Assembly (NCBI GenBank): GCA_038125665.1
Contig: JAYPEI010000001.1
Span: 186,001 to 250,000 of the forward strand
Source of the DNA: CAILUG01 sp038125665
GTDB lineage: Bacteria; Pseudomonadota; Gammaproteobacteria; Pseudomonadales; Pseudohongiellaceae
Reading direction: 5' to 3'
DNA length: 64,000 nucleotides
Below the pieces are notes generated by a model. The model searched no databases, was not told the origin of the DNA, and saw nothing but the letters and a program-made list of their open reading frames with translations. The translations under genes were made by a program, and so were the position numbers. Shown piece after piece: positions 8,220 through 17,241 of this stretch (position 1 is the first letter of the stretch; every line of letters starts with the position of its first letter).

Positions 8220-9854
8220 GTGCCCGTTAGTGAATTTGATTATATTATCGTTGGCGCCGGTTCAGCAGGTTGTGTTCTTGCAGCCAGACTTTCAGAGAAT
8301 CCTTCTATATCCGTGTGTCTACTTGAAGCTGGAGAGGCATATGATGAGCACCCGTGGATTACTATCCCTGCGGCGGTAGGTATCGCCATCATGCAAGAAC
8401 GGTTTGGTTGGGGCCTGAGCACCACAGCACAATCAGCATTATTTAAACGAAAAGTTCCCTTGCCACGTGGACGTCTTTTGGGTGGAAGTGGCTCAATTAA
8501 CGGTATGGCCTACTATCGAGGTCATGCTCAAGATTATGACGACTGGGAGAACCAAGGAAATCTTGGCTGGTCTTATGCTGATTTACTCCCATATTTTATC
8601 CGCTCAGAAAAAAACCTGAATTATCACGATGCTCCCTGGCATGGTAACGACGGGCCAATGGAAGTGGGTTATATGCAACAAACCAACCCACTATGTGCAG
8701 ACTTCAACACCAGTATGGCTTCTTTAGGTTTTAATTATTGTAATGATTTCAATATACCGAAACCTGAGGGCTTTGGTTTTCGACAGGGATATATTGCCAA
8801 TGGGAAACGAGTCTCCACGGCATCAGCTTATTTACGACCGGCTCTATCCCGCCCCAACCTCACAGTCATGACAAGCACTTATGCAAAGCGTATTTTGATG
8901 TCTGGCGTCCAAGCACGTGGCGTTGAAATTCAAAGGGGTACCATGGTGGCTCAACTAGCCGCCCACAGAGAAGTTATTGTTACCGCAGGAGCCTTTCACT
9001 CCCCTCACTTACTCTTGCATAGTGGTATAGGAGATCCCGATGAGCTTTCATCACTCGGTATTCAACCGACACATAATCTGCCCGCGGTTGGTCGGAATTT
9101 AACTGATCATCCAGCTGTAGTAATCGCTAATGATACAGATGAGAGTACTTCTTATGGCCTGAGCCTTAAGGCGCTTCCTCGCAATTTCCTCTCAGCTATC
9201 CAATACCTATTCAATCGCTCAGGACAATTATCAAGTAACTTATTCGAAACTAATGCCTACATCCGTACTACTCAACAATCAGATAGACCAGACATGCAGT
9301 TGGTTTTTCAACCTGCGCGTCGTAATACGAAACCCTTCCCCTTACCCATAGGACATGGATTTGCAATCAGTGCTGTCTGCCTATACCCTGAAAGCCGTGG
9401 AACCGTCAGAGCTAGAAGTAATGACCCCTTGGAGAAACCATTGATTGACCCTCAACTAGGCTCATCACAATCAGACATTGACGCGTTAATCCGTGGTATC
9501 AAGCTTGCAAGGCAAGTACTTAGTCACCATAGCTTCGATCGTTACAATTCCTATGAACGTTTACCGGGCGAAGCGGTTTTGACTGATCAGCAACTAGAAG
9601 ATTATGTCCGTTCAACCTTGGCAACAGTTCACCACCCAGGCTCCACTTGTCGGATGGGGAATGATAATAATTCAGTAGTAGATTACCAACTTAGAGTACA
9701 TGGCTTGGAGGGGCTACGTATAGCCGATGCCTCAATTTATCCAAAACTAGTTGGCGCTAACACCAACGCCTCTGTGGTAGCTATCGCAGAAAAGGCATCG
9801 GATATGATACTTTCGAAAGCTGCTCCTAAACCTATAAGAATTAATGAGGACTAA
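8220..9854 (+). CDS. GMC-family FAD oxidoreductase, copy 2
   Basis: A GMC oxidoreductase of about 544 residues, with GAGSAG near the N-terminus, PRGRLLGGSGSINGM and TVHHPGSTCRMG. The catalytic His and the GANTNAS Asn are preserved. An upstream ATG at 8193 is possible, but a GTG at 8220 follows AAGGAG by 9 nt. Starting there gives MPVSEFDYIIVGAG, which aligns with the start of the paralogue at 3961-5589, so GTG is preferred. The two share the same block order throughout. It is followed 3 nt later by a metallo-beta-lactamase-fold hydrolase, so the two are co-translated. Probable activity is alcohol oxidation; the substrate is unknown. Confidence 0.92.
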   Translation: MPVSEFDYIIVGAGSAGCVLAARLSENPSISVCLLEAGEAYDEHPWITIPAAVGIAIMQERFGWGLSTTAQSALFKRKVPLPRGRLLGGSGSINGMAYYRGHAQDYDDWENQGNLGWSYADLLPYFIRSEKNLNYHDAPWHGNDGPMEVGYMQQTNPLCADFNTSMASLGFNYCNDFNIPKPEGFGFRQGYIANGKRVSTASAYLRPALSRPNLTVMTSTYAKRILMSGVQARGVEIQRGTMVAQLAAHREVIVTAGAFHSPHLLLHSGIGDPDELSSLGIQPTHNLPAVGRNLTDHPAVVIANDTDESTSYGLSLKALPRNFLSAIQYLFNRSGQLSSNLFETNAYIRTTQQSDRPDMQLVFQPARRNTKPFPLPIGHGFAISAVCLYPESRGTVRARSNDPLEKPLIDPQLGSSQSDIDALIRGIKLARQVLSHHSFDRYNSYERLPGEAVLTDQQLEDYVRSTLATVHHPGSTCRMGNDNNSVVDYQLRVHGLEGLRIADASIYPKLVGANTNASVVAIAEKASDMILSKAAPKPIRINED

Positions 9855-9857
9855 TAC

Positions 9858-10745
9858 ATGGCCAAAGAACATATTCGCAGCTGGAAAATTGGCTCAGTAG
9901 AAATTACCCGACTAGTAGAAGTCAGTGGCTGGGAAGACGACATCGGTATGCTCTGGACTGATGCTGGCCCAAAAGATGTACTAAAACATCCTTGGTTACA
10001 GCCGCACTGGGCGACTCCAGAAGGTAAGATGATTATCTCATTCCAGTGCTTCGTCATGCGAACTGCAAATCGTCAGATCATGCTGGACACATGCATCGGC
10101 AGTGATAGACAGCGTGAGTTTCCTGTATTCACCAATATGCAGAGCTCATTCTTGGAAGATCTTGCACATGCTGGGTTTAGTCTCGACTCCATTGATACTG
10201 TTTTATGTACACACCTTCACTTCGATCATGTTGGTTGGAATACCCGTCTCGTCGATGGCCAATGGGTTCCTACTTTCCCTAATGCCCGTTATCTCTTTTC
10301 TAAAGCGGAATATGATCACTGGTGCCACCTCCGTGACACAGACGGCTATCACGATCTGAACCATATGTTTGATGCTGTTGGTCCTGTTGTAGATGCTGGT
10401 TTAGTAGATTTAATTGATCCTGAGAGTCATCAGGTTTGTCCAGAAATTAAACTCATGCCTACACCTGGCCACACGCCTGATCATATCAGCATCATGATTG
10501 AGTCGGAGGGGGAAAAGGCCGTGATTACCGGTGACATGATGCATAACCCTATACAAATTGCAGAGCCACAAGTATTCGGGCGCTTCGACATGGTTAAAGA
10601 AATTGCTCGTGATACTCGCATGAAATTCGTAGAGCAAATGGCAAACACTAACACTATTGTGATTGGCTCACATTTCTCCGATCCTACAGCAGGCCACGTC
10701 ATTAAGGATGCCTCAGGAACCCGGTTTAAGCCTTATGAGGAGTAA
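9858..10745 (+). CDS. MBL-fold metallo-hydrolase
   Basis: A 295-residue metallo-beta-lactamase-fold protein. The di-zinc motif HLHFDH is at residues 119-124, a further histidine is in PTPGHTPDH, and the bridging aspartate is in VITGDMMHNP. These are all the metal ligands expected for the fold. Relatives include lactonases (AHL lactonase-like), glyoxalase II-like enzymes and aryl esterases. No signal peptide is seen. It starts 3 nt after the stop of GMC copy 2, so the pair is one transcriptional unit. GMC enzymes can oxidise cyclic hemiacetals or diols to lactones, so hydrolysis of a lactone product is a plausible but unproven role. Confidence 0.88.
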   Translation: MAKEHIRSWKIGSVEITRLVEVSGWEDDIGMLWTDAGPKDVLKHPWLQPHWATPEGKMIISFQCFVMRTANRQIMLDTCIGSDRQREFPVFTNMQSSFLEDLAHAGFSLDSIDTVLCTHLHFDHVGWNTRLVDGQWVPTFPNARYLFSKAEYDHWCHLRDTDGYHDLNHMFDAVGPVVDAGLVDLIDPESHQVCPEIKLMPTPGHTPDHISIMIESEGEKAVITGDMMHNPIQIAEPQVFGRFDMVKEIARDTRMKFVEQMANTNTIVIGSHFSDPTAGHVIKDASGTRFKPYEE

Positions 10746-10832
10746 GTTACAAGATAAGCCAAGTAGTGAACTTCACATTACACGTGAATATTGACGTTTG
10801 TCCTTTGATGTCTTAATGATGTTTGTACTGTA

Positions 10833-11912
10833 TCAGACAGGGCTCTGCCACAAGATAAGAGCCTCAGCAAGGTTTGGCAGGACTTGCCCTTCAGCTATTT
10901 TCCCTGGAGTGAGCGAAAAACGAGGAGCTGGGGCGGGCTGCACTACTCCCTGATGCTCGACAAAGCTTGCCCTTGCTTTATGCTGTGCTGCGCCCATTGC
11001 CTCTTCCAAACTAAGCACTGGACTTACACAAGCATCAAGTTCATCGAATATACTTAACCAATAACAACGTGTTTGTCGTGAAATAATCTTAGCCAGATAC
11101 TCTCGCTGCTGAGCCCATTGCTTGCGAGGCCACTGTTCTTTCAGTAAAGGATCCTCAGTCTTACCAAGCCCTCTCAAAAACGCATGCCAGAAAGCAGGTT
11201 CAATAGCACCTACAGCAAGCCAGAGTCCATCAGCACATTGATATACATTATAGAATGGCGCTGCACCGTCTATCACATTACTCTCACGGCTATCCAACCA
11301 ACGTCCATCAACAAAATCACCATAAATCATACTCAGCATCGACAAGACACCTTCAGTCATGGCACAGTCTACCACTTGGCCACTGCCGCCATTTTTTACA
11401 GACAAGTGTGCCGCGAGCATACCCATTCCAAGGTAGAGTGAACCGCCACCAAAATCTGCAATCAAATTTAACGGAACAACAGGTCTCTCCCTAACCCCAA
11501 GAGCATGCAGTCCACCAGTCATTGCCAAGTAGTTCAAGTCATGTCCAGCTTTATGCGCGAGTGGTCCAGTCTGCCCCCAGCCAGTCATACGTCCATAAAC
11601 TATTGAGGGATTTAATTCTAGGGCTGTCTCTGGACCAAGCCCTAGACGCTCCATAACACCAGGTCTGTATCCTTCAATAAGCATATCTGCTTCAGAGATA
11701 AGTGATTTCGCTGCTTCAACACCTACTGCTTCTTTTAAGTTCAGTGTAAGACTATGCCTTCCTCTTGCTTCTACATCTACCGGTAGATAACTGACTCCAG
11801 GTCGGTCTATCCGAATAACGCTGGCCCCCATATCAGAAAGCAACATCGCACAAAATGGTGCAGGGCCAAGTCCTGCAAACTCTAATATTTTTAATCCTTT
11901 AAGAGGCCCCAT
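10833..11912 (-). CDS. CaiB/BaiF family CoA-transferase / alpha-methylacyl-CoA racemase-like
   Basis: A 359-residue class III CoA-transferase-fold protein. It starts GLKILEFAGLGPAPFCAMLLSDMGA, the typical alpha-methylacyl-CoA racemase (AMACR) opening. AGHDLNY (H124) and ADFGGGS (D153) correspond to the acid/base pair of mycobacterial MCR (H126, D156). These residues favour a racemase that inverts the alpha-methyl centre of 2-methyl-branched acyl-CoAs over a plain formyl/carnitine CoA-transferase. It follows the acyl-CoA synthetase and MFS transporter on the same strand. The order transport, CoA activation, epimerisation suggests catabolism of a branched (isoprenoid- or steroid-like) acid; that substrate class is inference. 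Confidence 0.87.
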   Translation of the reverse strand: MGPLKGLKILEFAGLGPAPFCAMLLSDMGASVIRIDRPGVSYLPVDVEARGRHSLTLNLKEAVGVEAAKSLISEADMLIEGYRPGVMERLGLGPETALELNPSIVYGRMTGWGQTGPLAHKAGHDLNYLAMTGGLHALGVRERPVVPLNLIADFGGGSLYLGMGMLAAHLSVKNGGSGQVVDCAMTEGVLSMLSMIYGDFVDGRWLDSRESNVIDGAAPFYNVYQCADGLWLAVGAIEPAFWHAFLRGLGKTEDPLLKEQWPRKQWAQQREYLAKIISRQTRCYWLSIFDELDACVSPVLSLEEAMGAAQHKARASFVEHQGVVQPAPAPRFSLTPGKIAEGQVLPNLAEALILWQSPV

Positions 11913-11955
11913 CGGATGATTCCTAAAATAAGTTCTGTATAGATATTATCAACCA

Positions 11956-13593
11956 CTATAGTCTTCTTTTTAGTTGATAACCTGCCTTCACTCTATCAAA
12001 AGTCTCTGAGGTAACACCTACATTGCGTAGAACATGTTTTTCAATTTTTTGGGTAGGGGTTATGGGCATGTTTTCAACAACACGAATATAACGTGGTACC
12101 ATAAAGGCGGGTAAGCGATCTTCTAACTCAGATAGTAATGCTATTGGATCGAGCTCAACTTCAGACAATGGTTGTAAGATTGCCAATATTTCATCTTCAC
12201 CTCCATCGCCTGCAACAGCCACAGCTGCCACAGCTACAACCCCTGGCAGCTTGAGCAACTCTTTTTCAACCTCGAAAGAAGATATATTCTCCCCACGTCG
12301 TCTAATCATATCTTTTAAGCGATCGACGTAGAAGTAATAGCCGGCGGAGTTGCGTTGAAATAAGTCTCCAGTCCTAAACCAGCCATCTTCTGTTAATAGC
12401 GAAGAGCCCAGTAAACCCCTGTCAGGCTCTTTTAAATGGCCATCACTATGCAAATAACCATGCGCAATATCAAAGAGGGAAGCCGGCTTAACCCAAAGCT
12501 CTCCAGTCTCACCTTGGATTACTTCAGTGCCTGTGGGTGACATTAGTTTTAACTCAACACCCTCACGCTGAACTCCGCATGTACCTGGCTGAGGATCATT
12601 AGGCCCACACCATAGTGGCACAGAGAGTTCAGTCATATTAAATTCTGTATAGACATCAACACCAAATCGTTTGGAAAATTCTAGAGCCTCCTGTCCATAG
12701 GGGGCTATAACAACCCTCTTTAGGGGATGATCTCTTTCTTTAGAGGTGTGGGATTGTTGCAGCAAAAACTGCACCATGGTTCCCAATAGGCCCGCCGAAG
12801 TGACCTGCATTTGTCTCACCGCACACCAAAAAGTGGAGGTACGAAAACGTTCGACAAAAGCTGCACAACCACCATGAATTAGCGCAAAATTAATTCCCAA
12901 CACCCCTCCAATATGAAACATGGGCAAAGCTACCAAGTTCGTATCTCCAGGACCTACATGTTTAAACTCCTGAGCAGCTCTGAAAGTATGCTGATAAGAG
13001 CACAAGACTCCTTTTGATGGACCTGTTGTTCCTGAAGTAAATATCACACATTGGGTCGATTCAACTAACACTTCAATGAGATTAAGTCTCAAAAGAGTTT
13101 GTTCTGAAACAGATATTGGTCGCAAAATCTTGGCAGAACTCACCGGCAAAGAGGTACAAATGGAGCCAAGTTCATCATGGTTTCCTACAGCAACAATCCT
13201 ACGTAAAGCTCCAGTATTGACTTTATCCAGTAAAGGCAGGAGTCGAGCATCTCCTACTAGTAACTTAGACTTACTGAGCATGATAACATGTTCCAGTAGT
13301 CCCCCCTTGTAGGCAGTATTAATGGGAACAGCCACAGCCCCTATATAATTTAGAGCCAAAAAACTGAGCACAATCTCTGGTGAATTAGGAATCCACAATA
13401 GTACAGGATCACCCTGGCTGACACCTAACTCAAGAAAAGCCCCACTGCGTAATCTCACCTCACTCAACAATTTTTTTGCTGTAAACATCTCTCCGCTATC
13501 AAAGCGCAACAACACCATCTCAGGATTGTGAGAAGCATGATGTTCAAGCATTTGTCGTGCGGTATAGGGCTGATCTAGTTGTAAAGTTAGCAA
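11956..13593 (-). CDS. AMP-dependent acyl-CoA synthetase/ligase
   Basis: A 545-residue member of the ANL adenylating family. The P-loop-like motif TSGTTGPSK is at residues 186-194, the A5-type motif is YTEFNMTE, A7 is GWFRTGDL, the hinge is DRLKDMIRRRGENIS, and the catalytic C-terminal lysine is in TPTQKIEK. It resembles CaiC-like (crotonobetaine/carnitine) and medium-chain acyl-CoA ligases, forming an acyl-AMP and then an acyl-CoA. No signal peptide is seen. It lies 43 nt upstream of the racemase gene and 37 nt downstream of an aromatic-acid-type importer gene, all minus strand, so it probably activates the imported or partly degraded carboxylic acid. Confidence 0.92.
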   Translation of the reverse strand: MLTLQLDQPYTARQMLEHHASHNPEMVLLRFDSGEMFTAKKLLSEVRLRSGAFLELGVSQGDPVLLWIPNSPEIVLSFLALNYIGAVAVPINTAYKGGLLEHVIMLSKSKLLVGDARLLPLLDKVNTGALRRIVAVGNHDELGSICTSLPVSSAKILRPISVSEQTLLRLNLIEVLVESTQCVIFTSGTTGPSKGVLCSYQHTFRAAQEFKHVGPGDTNLVALPMFHIGGVLGINFALIHGGCAAFVERFRTSTFWCAVRQMQVTSAGLLGTMVQFLLQQSHTSKERDHPLKRVVIAPYGQEALEFSKRFGVDVYTEFNMTELSVPLWCGPNDPQPGTCGVQREGVELKLMSPTGTEVIQGETGELWVKPASLFDIAHGYLHSDGHLKEPDRGLLGSSLLTEDGWFRTGDLFQRNSAGYYFYVDRLKDMIRRRGENISSFEVEKELLKLPGVVAVAAVAVAGDGGEDEILAILQPLSEVELDPIALLSELEDRLPAFMVPRYIRVVENMPITPTQKIEKHVLRNVGVTSETFDRVKAGYQLKRRL

Positions 13594-13630
13594 AATGTTT
13601 GCCTTATACTTACTTTGACTCAGGTTATGC

Positions 13631-14953
13631 CTAGTCTGGAACTTTAGTTAACGGCACTTTTCGGAGAGTAAAGGCTGATAATAAAACTGGTAATGCCATA
13701 AGTAAGCAAGTTTCGGGACGAAGTATGCCTCCACCTAGTAAGTAACCGGCAAGTAAAGGCCCAAGAAAAGCTCCAAAACGTCCCGCTCCCATAGAGACCC
13801 CCACACCGGTAGCACGCACTCGCGAAGGAAAAGTTTTAGCCGCAGTTGAATACAACACAACGGCAGCTCCAAAGATTCCAAAGCCAATCAGGAAGGAAGT
13901 GATATTAATGATAGAGATTTCATCATAAACGTAGCCAAATAGAATAATGAGCGCCCCCATGGCAAGGAGAATCGCTGTTGAGACGGCTCTAAATGCCATC
14001 TTGTAGCAAAATATCCCAATCACAACACCACCCACCAGGCCTCCATAATTCGTTATTCTTGCCACATAGATACCTTGCTCTAATGAATAGCCAGCATCAA
14101 CCGTTAATTGATTCCCCCAGTTCAAGAAAAAATATGAAGACAACATATATAACATATAGCTCAAACCCATAAGCAAAGTGCGTGACAGGAGAGGTGATCG
14201 GATCAAGTCCCAAAGACTGTCCTTTATCTGACCCGTGGACTCTTTATCATTATTCAAGCTTGGTAGTTGACTAACACCCGGCATAGCCATCTTGGCTAGC
14301 ACCGAATTAAGATTTGTAAGCGTATCCTTCTTGGGTCTAGTCACCATGAAGTCAATAGATTCGGGTAGGAAGAAATAGACCACAGGTATCATTCCTAAGG
14401 TTAATAACCCACCTAATACAAAAATCGCTGGCCAACTATAAATCCCGAGAAACCAAGCTGCAAAAAAAGTCCCAACGATAACTCCTACGTTATACCCAAT
14501 AGTCACTAAACCCAAACCTAGCTCTCGGGCTGAGCTTGCAGAGTACTCAAAAACTAAGGTCCCTACTGCTGAGGCCATCGCTCCTACTCCCATCCCAGTG
14601 AGAATACGAAGTAAGGTCAACTCCATCACAGAGGTTGCTTTAGCTGACAGAAGCATACCCAAGGCCATCAAGCCCAGATTTATCATTATTGCGTTGCGTC
14701 GACCAAGTGTATCGGCCACAGGCGAAAGGAGAAAGGCACCAATTGAGGTACCTAATAAACTTGCACTTAATAACATCCCCAGCGCTTCTGGTTGCAAACC
14801 CCATTCTTTGGTAATGATTGGCGCAATTATTGACGCCGCTAATAAATCAAAACCATCAAGCATATTAACAAGAACTCCAATAGCCACTACACGCCATTGA
14901 AAATATGTCATTGGCCGCTCCAGGATCTGTGACTGGATTTGTTGTAAAGACAT
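13631..14953 (-). CDS. MFS transporter, aromatic acid:H+ symporter (AAHS)-like
   Basis: A 440-residue major facilitator protein with about 12 hydrophobic segments. TM1 carries the DGFD motif (residues 33-36) that characterises the aromatic acid:H+ symporters such as PcaK and BenK, where its acidic residues are needed for uptake. The loop after TM2 has the MFS signature as ADTLGRRNA. It is the first gene of the minus-strand unit with acyl-CoA synthetase and racemase, so it likely imports the compound they use. The DGFD motif argues for an organic acid substrate, but the exact ligand cannot be read from sequence. Confidence 0.87.
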   Translation of the reverse strand: MSLQQIQSQILERPMTYFQWRVVAIGVLVNMLDGFDLLAASIIAPIITKEWGLQPEALGMLLSASLLGTSIGAFLLSPVADTLGRRNAIMINLGLMALGMLLSAKATSVMELTLLRILTGMGVGAMASAVGTLVFEYSASSARELGLGLVTIGYNVGVIVGTFFAAWFLGIYSWPAIFVLGGLLTLGMIPVVYFFLPESIDFMVTRPKKDTLTNLNSVLAKMAMPGVSQLPSLNNDKESTGQIKDSLWDLIRSPLLSRTLLMGLSYMLYMLSSYFFLNWGNQLTVDAGYSLEQGIYVARITNYGGLVGGVVIGIFCYKMAFRAVSTAILLAMGALIILFGYVYDEISIINITSFLIGFGIFGAAVVLYSTAAKTFPSRVRATGVGVSMGAGRFGAFLGPLLAGYLLGGGILRPETCLLMALPVLLSAFTLRKVPLTKVPD

Positions 14954-15112
14954 TTGGCATCCCTCTGATAGCTAATCGAGTTTTACTTTGCTAACGAAGT
15001 TTACTACCAACTTCAGTGCACCTCTACCCCATGCACTTGATCAACTTGCCAGTTTTAAGGCTCGAATGATATAACTGCACTACAAAATTCTGAAAAGCAG
15101 GAAGTAGTATCC

Positions 15113-15919
15113 ATGGGTACACGAACCGTGGCGAAAATAAACGCCATGATACGTTATGTGGTCAAAGGTGAGCAGACAATCTTTTACCCCGCTCAACGTG
15201 AGAAATCGTACTGGCCGGCAGAAGACCATGAGATGACAATCACCAATGCGAGGCCCATATATCAACAATTATCAGTAAAAAATAATGGATTTGCTATTTT
15301 AAACCATCAAACGGCTGTCACTAATTTTTATGATCCAGAGGAAATTCAACAAGTGTTTTTCCCTGAAATCATTCAAGTAGCAAAGGCAATTAATGGGGCA
15401 ACAAAAGTTATTGCCTTCGGCCCAGTAGCACGCAGTGATGACCCTAATACTAACCAAGGCAGATTACCATCCTTTGGTGCCCACGTGGACTATGGTCAAC
15501 GAACGGTCGCTGAGCAGGCAAGAATGATTCTGGGAGATCAAGCAGAGCATTGGCTAAGTAAACGTGTGGTACTAATGAACTTTTGGCGTCCTATCAAGCA
15601 AGTATTCCGTTCACCTCTCGCCTTATGCGATGCTTCTACTGTACGTCAGAGCGATCTTAATCTAAGCGAGATTCGTGGTGGACTGGAAGATCCTAACCGT
15701 CCACCTCTTTGGGGTTACAACTTAAGTTATAACCCTGAACATAAGTGGTACTTCATGAACCAAATGCAGGTAGATGAGATGTTTGCTTTCAAACTATATG
15801 ATTCAGATAGCTCTCAAGTACAGTGGACTGGGCATACTGCCATAGTCGATCCCAATTCTAAAGATTCGGACCCGCCCAGGGAAAGCATGGAAATTAGAAC
15901 AATTTCATTTATAGATTAA
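15113..15919 (+). CDS. CmcJ/NvfI family oxidoreductase (putative Fe(II)/2-oxoglutarate oxygenase)
   Basis: A 268-residue protein with the features of the CmcJ/NvfI family: FGAHVDYGQR (H124, D126), NFWRPIK, LALCDA, MQVDEMFAFKLYDSD, and near the C-terminus HTAIVDP (H241) followed by PPRES. H124/D126/H241 fit a 2-His-1-carboxylate iron site, and the late arginines could hold 2-oxoglutarate. Fungal NvfI is an endoperoxide-forming dioxygenase and CmcJ works in cephamycin biosynthesis; bacterial relatives are mostly uncharacterised. A second in-frame ATG eleven codons in is possible; an AGGAAG precedes the first. It is divergent from the AAHS transporter and followed by another MFS gene, so it may hydroxylate or desaturate the pathway substrate. 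Confidence 0.78.
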   Translation: MGTRTVAKINAMIRYVVKGEQTIFYPAQREKSYWPAEDHEMTITNARPIYQQLSVKNNGFAILNHQTAVTNFYDPEEIQQVFFPEIIQVAKAINGATKVIAFGPVARSDDPNTNQGRLPSFGAHVDYGQRTVAEQARMILGDQAEHWLSKRVVLMNFWRPIKQVFRSPLALCDASTVRQSDLNLSEIRGGLEDPNRPPLWGYNLSYNPEHKWYFMNQMQVDEMFAFKLYDSDSSQVQWTGHTAIVDPNSKDSDPPRESMEIRTISFID

Positions 15920-16011
15920 CCGTTCTGAAGAGTAACATGGTGAAAACATAAGTAAACAAAATCGAATAAATGATTGCACTTATAAAAATCAAGATCTAGG
16001 GGAAACTAGCC

Positions 16012-17241
16012 ATGAAATCCTTTAAGCTTTTCAGTTATGAAAACGGTATCGTTCTGTTGCTCGGATTTACGTTTGGTATTGTGTTTTTCGACCGTAATGC
16101 TGTTGGGGTTCTTACACCCTATATGGTTCAAGATATGGGACTATCAAACACTCAAGTGGGTTTGTTAGGGTCAGGCCTTGCGTTGGCATGGGCGGTTTCT
16201 GCTTACTTAATTGGAGCATTATCTGATCAACGTGGTTCACGTAAACCTTTTATATTAGTTTCCATACTAGTATTTTCATTATGCTCTGCTTTTACTGGAT
16301 TAGCGGGTTCTTTCATGCTGCTATTGTTAGCTCGCATTGTGATGGGCGCAGCTGAAGGTCCTTTTTTGCCACTGTGCCTTACTATTGTAAATACTGAATC
16401 CTCCCCTGAGCGTCGCGGAATCAATGTAGGGCTAGTGCAAACTCTTTTTGCTTCACTACTGGGCTCAGTAGCGGCTCCTCTCGTACTGGTCCCATTAGCT
16501 GAAGCCTACGGTTGGCGGACAACTTTTTTCCTCACTGGTGCTCCAGGTTTGATATGCGCCCTACTTATTTGGCGCTATGTTCGTGAACCTCAAACAGAAT
16601 CTCAAAGAGTAGTGATTGAGGGAACACCAAAACTGTCGATCATGAAAAGTGCTGTTACAATGCTAAAGGAGAGAAATATTCAAATTTGCGCGCTGATAGC
16701 AATATTCATGGTTGCCTGGTACTTAGTCTCCCTAATTTTCCTTCCTGTTTTTTTCACTGCCTACCGAGGATTCTCTCCTGAGCAAATGAGCTATCTGATG
16801 GCAGCAGCTGGTCTATCCACTCCGATTTGTGGCTTTTGTGTGCCTGCACTTAGTGACCGCTTCGGTCGTAAGCCAATCATGATTATTTTTTCTTTTATTG
16901 GTGTAATTACAGCATTAACAGCGCTCTTCTATGATGGCCCCTTACTCATGATGGCTATTTTGTTATTCATTGGCTGGTCCGCCTCTGGATCATTCCCAGT
17001 TTTCATGGGGCTAATCCCAGGTGAAACGATGCCAGCCTCTATGGCCGCCTCAGCAATGGGGCTAGTAGTAGGTATAGGTGAATTATTCGGAGGCACGATT
17101 GCTCCATCCTTGGCAGGCTCATTAGCCGATAGTAATGATTTATCTGCTCCAGTGATTGTAGTGGGGGCATGCGCGCTGATAGGTGGTATCCTGAGTTGCT
17201 TTCTAAAAGAGACCGCACCTAAGTTAATTTCTAGCCAGTAA
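16012..17241 (+). CDS. MFS transporter
   Basis: A 409-residue major facilitator protein with about 12 predicted membrane segments. An aspartate-arginine pair in the first segment (FDRNAVGV) is followed by ALSDQRGSRKP as the loop 2-3 signature and ALSDRFGRKP in the matching second-half loop. This resembles the anion:cation symporter / sugar-acid branch, so an organic anion is a likely substrate. It follows the CmcJ/NvfI-type oxygenase by about 90 nt on the same strand and closes the island. A strong stem-loop lies shortly after its stop. Direction and substrate of transport are not determinable here. Confidence 0.85.
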   Translation: MKSFKLFSYENGIVLLLGFTFGIVFFDRNAVGVLTPYMVQDMGLSNTQVGLLGSGLALAWAVSAYLIGALSDQRGSRKPFILVSILVFSLCSAFTGLAGSFMLLLLARIVMGAAEGPFLPLCLTIVNTESSPERRGINVGLVQTLFASLLGSVAAPLVLVPLAEAYGWRTTFFLTGAPGLICALLIWRYVREPQTESQRVVIEGTPKLSIMKSAVTMLKERNIQICALIAIFMVAWYLVSLIFLPVFFTAYRGFSPEQMSYLMAAAGLSTPICGFCVPALSDRFGRKPIMIIFSFIGVITALTALFYDGPLLMMAILLFIGWSASGSFPVFMGLIPGETMPASMAASAMGLVVGIGELFGGTIAPSLAGSLADSNDLSAPVIVVGACALIGGILSCFLKETAPKLISSQ

